From assembly GCF_002979655.1 (NCBI RefSeq), contig NZ_PCPG01000005.1, forward strand, positions 158,489 through 222,488: a DNA stretch of 64,000 bases, read 5' to 3'. The position numbers and the translations under genes were made by a program. The notes below the pieces were generated by a model. It searched no databases, was not told the origin of the DNA, and saw only the letters and a program-made list of their open reading frames with translations. Positions within the stretch are counted from its first letter, which is position 1, and each line of letters begins with the position of its first letter. The DNA comes from Microbacterium sp. MYb45. GTDB lineage: Bacteria > Actinomycetota > Actinomycetes > Actinomycetales > Microbacteriaceae. Of the stretch, positions 60,168 to 64,000 are shown in pieces.

Positions 60168-60791
60168 ATGTCGACACCCGCAACCCGCAGCCGTGAGAAC
60201 ACGCGTGCCCGTCTGCTCGAGGCCGCCGCGCAGGTCTTCGCCGAGGTCGGTCTCGACGGCGCCTCTGTCGAGGCCGTGTGCGAGCGAGCCGGATTCACCC
60301 GCGGTGCGTTCTACTCCAACTTCGAATCCAAGGACGAGCTGTTCCTGATGCTCGCCGCGAGCGTCTCCGACGTGCGCGTGAGGGGAGTGCGCACCCGCGT
60401 CGAGGAACTGACGGCGGAGGGTGCCCTGGTGGAAGGGTGCGATCCGATCGAGCTCGTGCAGCAGATCATGGAGCTCGGCGGCGATGACCGCCTCGGCGTG
60501 ATGCTGCTGAGCGAGATCCGCATCCGGGCTCTGCGCGACGCGAAGTTCGGCGAGGCGTACCTCGCGCAGGAGAGCGAGATGGTCGCGAGCATCGCGCAGA
60601 TCATCGACGACATCGTCTCGGTGAGTGCGCTGAAGCTGCGCCTGCCGGCCGAGACCGCGGCACGCATGCTCATGATCCTCTGGGAGGGCATGACCGTGCG
60701 CGGGGCGATGGCCGGCCAGGACGACGCGCAGCTGCGCCAGGCGGGCAGCGAGCAGCTCGGCCGTCTCGTGCAGCTGATCATCGAGTCGTAG
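60168..60791 (+). CDS. TetR/AcrR-family regulator of the MMPL operon
   Basis: A 207-residue regulator with the TetR helix-turn-helix at residues 10-60 (RARLLEAAAQVFAEVGLDG and FTRGAFYSNFESKDELF). The remainder is a helical ligand-binding domain. AGGAGG precedes the ATG. It is divergent from the MMPL gene with two operator copies between. Its 3' end overlaps the convergent MFS gene by 14 bases. Confidence 0.93.
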   Translation: MSTPATRSRENTRARLLEAAAQVFAEVGLDGASVEAVCERAGFTRGAFYSNFESKDELFLMLAASVSDVRVRGVRTRVEELTAEGALVEGCDPIELVQQIMELGGDDRLGVMLLSEIRIRALRDAKFGEAYLAQESEMVASIAQIIDDIVSVSALKLRLPAETAARMLMILWEGMTVRGAMAGQDDAQLRQAGSEQLGRLVQLIIES

Positions 60792-62217
60792 CGCGCGTCG
60801 CCGGAGCATCGGTCGCGGAATCGCTCGATCGTGCGCGGTTCGGCGCGAGCGACAGCAGGGCGCCGGCTGCCAGGAGCGCGGCCGTCACGAGGAACGTCGT
60901 CCGCAACGCAGAGGTCAACGCGTCCGGGGAGGCGGCTGCGATCTCGCCGGAGCCGGATGCTGCCGCGAAAAGCGCGGCGAGCACGGAGGCGCCGGTGACG
61001 AGACCGAGATTGCGGGAGAGTCCCAGGAGGCCCGAGGCCGCACCGCGACGGTCGGCGGGGGTCGAGTTCAGAACGCCGGTGTTGTTGGCGGCGAGGAACA
61101 GCTGGTAACCGGGAGCGAGCAGCACGGTGCCCGTGATGTATCCCGGCAGCCCCCACCACCCGGGGAGCAGGGCGAGCGCGAGCGCCCCGAGGAGCATGCC
61201 GCCGAGTCCGACCGATGTCATCCGGTGCGTGCCGAACCGGTCGACCGCGCGTCCGGCCAGCACGCCGGTGCAGATCGATGCGAGCGGACCGGCCGCCATG
61301 ACGGCGCCGATCGCCGCGGGCGGCAGGTGCAGAGCGCCCGCGAGGAAGAAGGGGCCCACCACGAGGGTGCTCATCATGACGGTGCCCACGATGAGGTTGA
61401 GGACTGCGCCGAGCGAGACGCGGCGGTTCCTGAGCAGGGTCGGCGGCAGCAACGGGTGTTTCGCGCGACGCTCGCGCATCACGAACAGTCCGGTGGCGAC
61501 GACCGCTCCGCCGAGGAGGGGCAGCGTCGGCCACGAGGCCTGATCGCCCGGTGCGGTGACGCCGAGCGTGTAGAGGGCGACCGCCACCGTCAGCAGGACC
61601 ATGCCCGGAAGGTCGAAGCCGCGTCGGGGGCTGCCTGCCTGCCGTGCTTCCGCTCCGGTCACCGCCGCCAGGGCTGCGGCGAGGAGTCCGAGCGGCACCA
61701 TGGCGGCGAAGATCGCCGGCCAACCGGCCACCGTGATCAGGAGCCCGCCGAGCACCGGACCGGAGGCGGTCCCCACCGCGGCCGTGGTGCCGAGCAGGCC
61801 CATGACGCGGCCGAGACGATCCGGCGGGACCAGGTCGCGGGCGCGCGCCAGGGGGAGTGCCATCATGACGGCGGCACCGATGCCCTGCAGTGCGCGGGCG
61901 GCGATCAGCATCCACAGCGACGGCGCGATCGCACTCAGTGCCGCCGCGATCGTGAAGACACCCATGCCGAGCAGCAGTACCCGACGGCGCCCGATCAGAT
62001 CGCCCAGGTGCCCCACCGTGAGGCTCGTCGCCGTCATCGTGAGCAGGTAGGCGAGGGCCACCCACTGCGCCTGCGCGAAGGTGCCGTCGAGTTCGACGGC
62101 GATCGTGGGGAGCGCGACATTCGCGGCGCTCGTCCCCAGCGATGCGACCAGGACGCTGAGGGCGAGCCCGGCCGTGCCCGCGCGAAGGAGGGGTGTGGGG
62201 GTGGAAGTCTCCGTCAT
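60778..62217 (-). CDS. MFS exporter, EmrB/DHA2-like
   Basis: A 479-residue, 14-helix transporter. Motif A is GHLGDLIGRRRVLLLG near residues 70-85; the motif C region is AAVGTASGPVLGGLL; and SVLVASLGTSAANVALPTIA marks helix 1. Drug or metabolite export by proton antiport is expected. It is divergent from an XRE-cupin regulator, the usual arrangement for a substrate-induced exporter. The GATGCT box six bases before the ATG may give a leaderless mRNA. Confidence 0.92.
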   Translation of the reverse strand: MTETSTPTPLLRAGTAGLALSVLVASLGTSAANVALPTIAVELDGTFAQAQWVALAYLLTMTATSLTVGHLGDLIGRRRVLLLGMGVFTIAAALSAIAPSLWMLIAARALQGIGAAVMMALPLARARDLVPPDRLGRVMGLLGTTAAVGTASGPVLGGLLITVAGWPAIFAAMVPLGLLAAALAAVTGAEARQAGSPRRGFDLPGMVLLTVAVALYTLGVTAPGDQASWPTLPLLGGAVVATGLFVMRERRAKHPLLPPTLLRNRRVSLGAVLNLIVGTVMMSTLVVGPFFLAGALHLPPAAIGAVMAAGPLASICTGVLAGRAVDRFGTHRMTSVGLGGMLLGALALALLPGWWGLPGYITGTVLLAPGYQLFLAANNTGVLNSTPADRRGAASGLLGLSRNLGLVTGASVLAALFAAASGSGEIAAASPDALTSALRTTFLVTAALLAAGALLSLAPNRARSSDSATDAPATRATTR

Positions 62218-62249
62218 GCCGTCAGCATCGATCGCGGAACGTCCCACCA

Positions 62250-62263
62250 GCAACTCGTGTTGC
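62250..62263. promoter_or_regulatory. Candidate operator between the MFS and XRE-cupin genes
   Basis: GCAAC-TCGT-GTTGC, a 14-bp inverted repeat in the 78-base divergent region. The only palindrome of note there. Confidence 0.4.
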
Positions 62264-62295
62264 CGAAACCGGGACGCCTGTGGTCCTATGAAGTC

Positions 62296-62922
62296 ATGGA
62301 AGAACAGGAATCGGTGCTCGACGCGACACTGGAACAGATCGGCCCCCGTCTCCAGTCGCTGCGCGCTCGCCGAGGCCTGACGCTCGCCGAGGTCGCCACG
62401 GCCACCGGGATCTCGAAGAGCACGCTCTCCCGCCTGGAGACCGGTCAGCGGCGGCCGAGCCTGGAGCTGCTGCTGCCCCTCGCGCGGATGTATCGGGTCT
62501 CCCTCGACGACCTCGTCGGTGCTCCCGAGACCGGAGATCCCCGTGTCCGGCTGCGCCCGCGACGCGTCAACGGTCGGACCGTGGTGGCGCTCACTCGCCA
62601 GCCGGGGGAGAGGCATGCGTGGAAGATCATCGTGCCGCGGGAGGCGTCGGAGCCGAAGCTCACCGCGCACGAAGGTTCGTCCTGGATGTACGTGCTCACC
62701 GGCCGCATCCGGCTCATCGTCGGCGACCGCGACGTGATTCTGGAAGCCGGCGAGGTCGCGGAGTTCGACACGCGCACCCCGCACTGGTTCGGCGCCGACG
62801 GCGAACAGGATGCGGAGATACTGACCATCTTCGGCACGGATGGTGACCATGGCCCGCGGGGCGCTGACCTTGCGACGCGTCACCTCGCCGAGATGCTCGG
62901 CGAGCAGGTGGAGACGCACTGA
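62296..62922 (+). CDS. XRE-family regulator with cupin sensor domain
   Basis: A 208-residue protein: helix-turn-helix at residues ~17-72 (LRARRGLTLAEVATATGISK and STLSRLETGQRRPSLELLL) and a cupin barrel at ~110-185 (HEGSSWMYVLTGRIRLIVGD; EVAEFDTRTPHWF). The cupin keeps His/Glu positions that could bind metal or a small ligand. It should control the divergent MFS exporter and itself. Confidence 0.93.
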   Translation: MEEQESVLDATLEQIGPRLQSLRARRGLTLAEVATATGISKSTLSRLETGQRRPSLELLLPLARMYRVSLDDLVGAPETGDPRVRLRPRRVNGRTVVALTRQPGERHAWKIIVPREASEPKLTAHEGSSWMYVLTGRIRLIVGDRDVILEAGEVAEFDTRTPHWFGADGEQDAEILTIFGTDGDHGPRGADLATRHLAEMLGEQVETH

Positions 62923-62953
62923 CCACCGGTGGGATGTCGCGCGCCGTATCGGT

Positions 62954-63937
62954 TCAGTTCGCGGCGGACGTCAGTTCGTAGTGGCAGCGGGCGAGCCGTG
63001 CCACCCACCACTCACGGCGCTCATCTGAGGCCGCGAGACGGGTGAGCGCATCGGCATCCGGCGTCACCCGACCCACCGGGATCGAGCCGTCGACGGGACG
63101 CAGGTCCGCCACGTCGTCGAGGAAGAGCGACGCGGTACCGAGCCCGCAGTCGTAATCCAGCGTCGGGAGGGCTGCGGCCAGTGCGGCACCCTGCGACAGG
63201 CCGATCGCGGTGTCGAGTGCGCTCGAGACCACGACCGGGAGCCCCGCCGCGGTGACGATCTGCAGCGCGTGGGTGATGCCGCCGAGCGGCTGCGCCTTGA
63301 TGACGAGCAGATCGGCCGCACCGGCGCGGGCGACGGCGAGCGGGTCGGAGGACTTGCGCACGCTCTCGTCGGCGGCGACCGGGATGCCCATGTACTTGAC
63401 CCGCTTGCGCAGATCCGCGAGCTCCGGCACGGTCGCGCAGGGCTGCTCCACGTACTCCAGGTCGTACTCGCCCAGGGCGTGTACGGCGTGCTCGGCCTCG
63501 TCGACGTTCCAGGCGCCGTTGGCATCCACGCGGATGCGTCCCTCCGGTCCCATCGCCTCACGCACGGCGCGGACTCGCGCCACATCGTCGGCGAGGTTGT
63601 GACCCGGTTCGGCGACCTTGACCTTGGCGGTGCGGCATCCGGGGAACCGGTCCAGCACCTCGGCGACGCGGGCGGCATCCACCGCGGGGATCGTCGCGTT
63701 CACGCCGATCCGGTCGCGCAGTGGCGCCGGTTGCTCGCGCCACGCGAAGTCGATCGCGGCGGCGAGCCAGGTCGCGGCCTCCGCATCCTCGTACTCGGTG
63801 AACGGCGAGAACTCCGCCCACCCCCGCGGGCCCTCGAAGAGGAGCGCCTCCCGCACCTCGACGCCGCGGAAGCGGCTGTGCATCGGGAGGGCGACGACCC
63901 TGGCCGAGTCGATCAGGTCTGCGAGCGGCGGGATCAT
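62954..63937 (-). CDS. menC: o-Succinylbenzoate synthase
   Basis: A 327-residue enolase-superfamily enzyme of menaquinone synthesis. The Mg ligands are in RIRVDANGAWNVDEAEHAV (D), YVEQPCA (E) and VAADESVRK (D); the catalytic Lys pair is in AKVKVAEPG and LVIKAQPLGG. FTEYEDAEAATWL is the actinobacterial substrate loop. Other men genes are not in this window. Leaderless-type start. The last 63 bases of the window hold only its promoter. Confidence 0.93.
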   Translation of the reverse strand: MIPPLADLIDSARVVALPMHSRFRGVEVREALLFEGPRGWAEFSPFTEYEDAEAATWLAAAIDFAWREQPAPLRDRIGVNATIPAVDAARVAEVLDRFPGCRTAKVKVAEPGHNLADDVARVRAVREAMGPEGRIRVDANGAWNVDEAEHAVHALGEYDLEYVEQPCATVPELADLRKRVKYMGIPVAADESVRKSSDPLAVARAGAADLLVIKAQPLGGITHALQIVTAAGLPVVVSSALDTAIGLSQGAALAAALPTLDYDCGLGTASLFLDDVADLRPVDGSIPVGRVTPDADALTRLAASDERREWWVARLARCHYELTSAAN

Positions 63938-63943
63938 GTGCCC

Positions 63944-63949
63944 ATTCTG
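63944..63949 (-). promoter_or_regulatory. Leaderless -10 box for menC
   Basis: CAGAAT on the minus strand, six bases before the ATG at 63937. Confidence 0.5.
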
Positions 63950-64000
63950 CTCCGTGGAAGCCCCGCCGCGCCGCTCGTCCCCCGGGTGAGTCGCCCCGCC

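Overview
The window is a dense, high-GC stretch of actinobacterial chromosome. Codon choice, gene order and several lineage markers (a 32-residue bS22-type ribosomal protein, a BldC-like regulator, menaquinone and system II cytochrome c genes, many leaderless mRNAs) fit Microbacteriaceae, most likely Microbacterium or a close relative; the genus is an inference from style, not from a search. I see no rRNA, complete tRNA, CRISPR array, insertion sequence or prophage. About 69 protein genes are supported, including three too short for ordinary ORF calling (a 33-residue Cys/Met-rich leader peptide, bS22, and a YegP-like protein).

Layout. 1-3415: end of a ferric-siderophore ABC operon (binding protein, two FecCD permeases, ATPase). 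3440-8303: small membrane protein, AlkA-like glycosylase, a winged-helix regulator behind a possible sulfur-amino-acid leader peptide, a GNAT-like protein, a DIP1984-family protein, and an EmrB-type drug exporter behind a structured leader. 8414-17645: DNA repair and nucleotide metabolism (SbcD, SbcC, MTA/SAH nucleosidase, NadE, a 1156-residue TM0106-type nuclease-helicase). 17704-21506: upp, tadA, lipoprotein, cation-diffusion facilitator, proC, DUF1905. 21522-29319: an ABC exporter, a KtrAB/TrkAH-like potassium pair, ArsR, and a DrrAB-like drug exporter with a divergent TetR.

29459-34282: BldC-like protein and bS22, a translationally coupled rhodanese-glutaredoxin-Dabb trio, a compositionally odd secreted orphan, a polar amino acid ABC importer, and a YegP-like protein. 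34368-41868: a family 1 (Fe3+/polyamine-like) ABC importer, GNAT, TSUP transporter and aspS. 41985-49575: membrane protein, histidine phosphatase, a thioredoxin-reductase-like flavoprotein with a divergent MerR activator, the complete ResA-CcdA-ResB-CcsB cytochrome c maturation operon, and an orphan NarL-type response regulator. 49592-55141: a DASS/SLC13 transporter, AbgT, PepA and a 2'-5' RNA ligase-like protein. 55280-60791: a YhgE/Pip protein and an MMPL exporter carrying a degenerate ABC-ATPase domain, under a divergent TetR. 60778-63937: an MFS exporter with a divergent XRE-cupin regulator, then menC.

The main theme is export and uptake: at least six efflux-type systems, several with a local regulator and a readable operator. 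The regulatory DNA is unusually legible. There are two tandem GATACA-N4-TGTATC sites before the MMPL operon, a 19-bp palindrome before tetR/drrAB, a MerR promoter with a 19-bp spacer, and a hairpin covering the ribosome-binding site of a solute-binding protein. About twenty genes have a NANNNT box 6-7 bases before the start codon, which suggests widespread leaderless translation.

The best candidates for something undescribed are the switch-like leader of the EmrB-type exporter (about 6747-6857) and the leaderless Met/Cys-rich peptide upstream of the winged-helix regulator (5527-5628). Next are the MMPL protein with its pseudo-ABC domain and the intergenic repeat family at 39952-40083 and 43032-43103. 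All functional statements rest on motifs and context; no searches or experiments were run.
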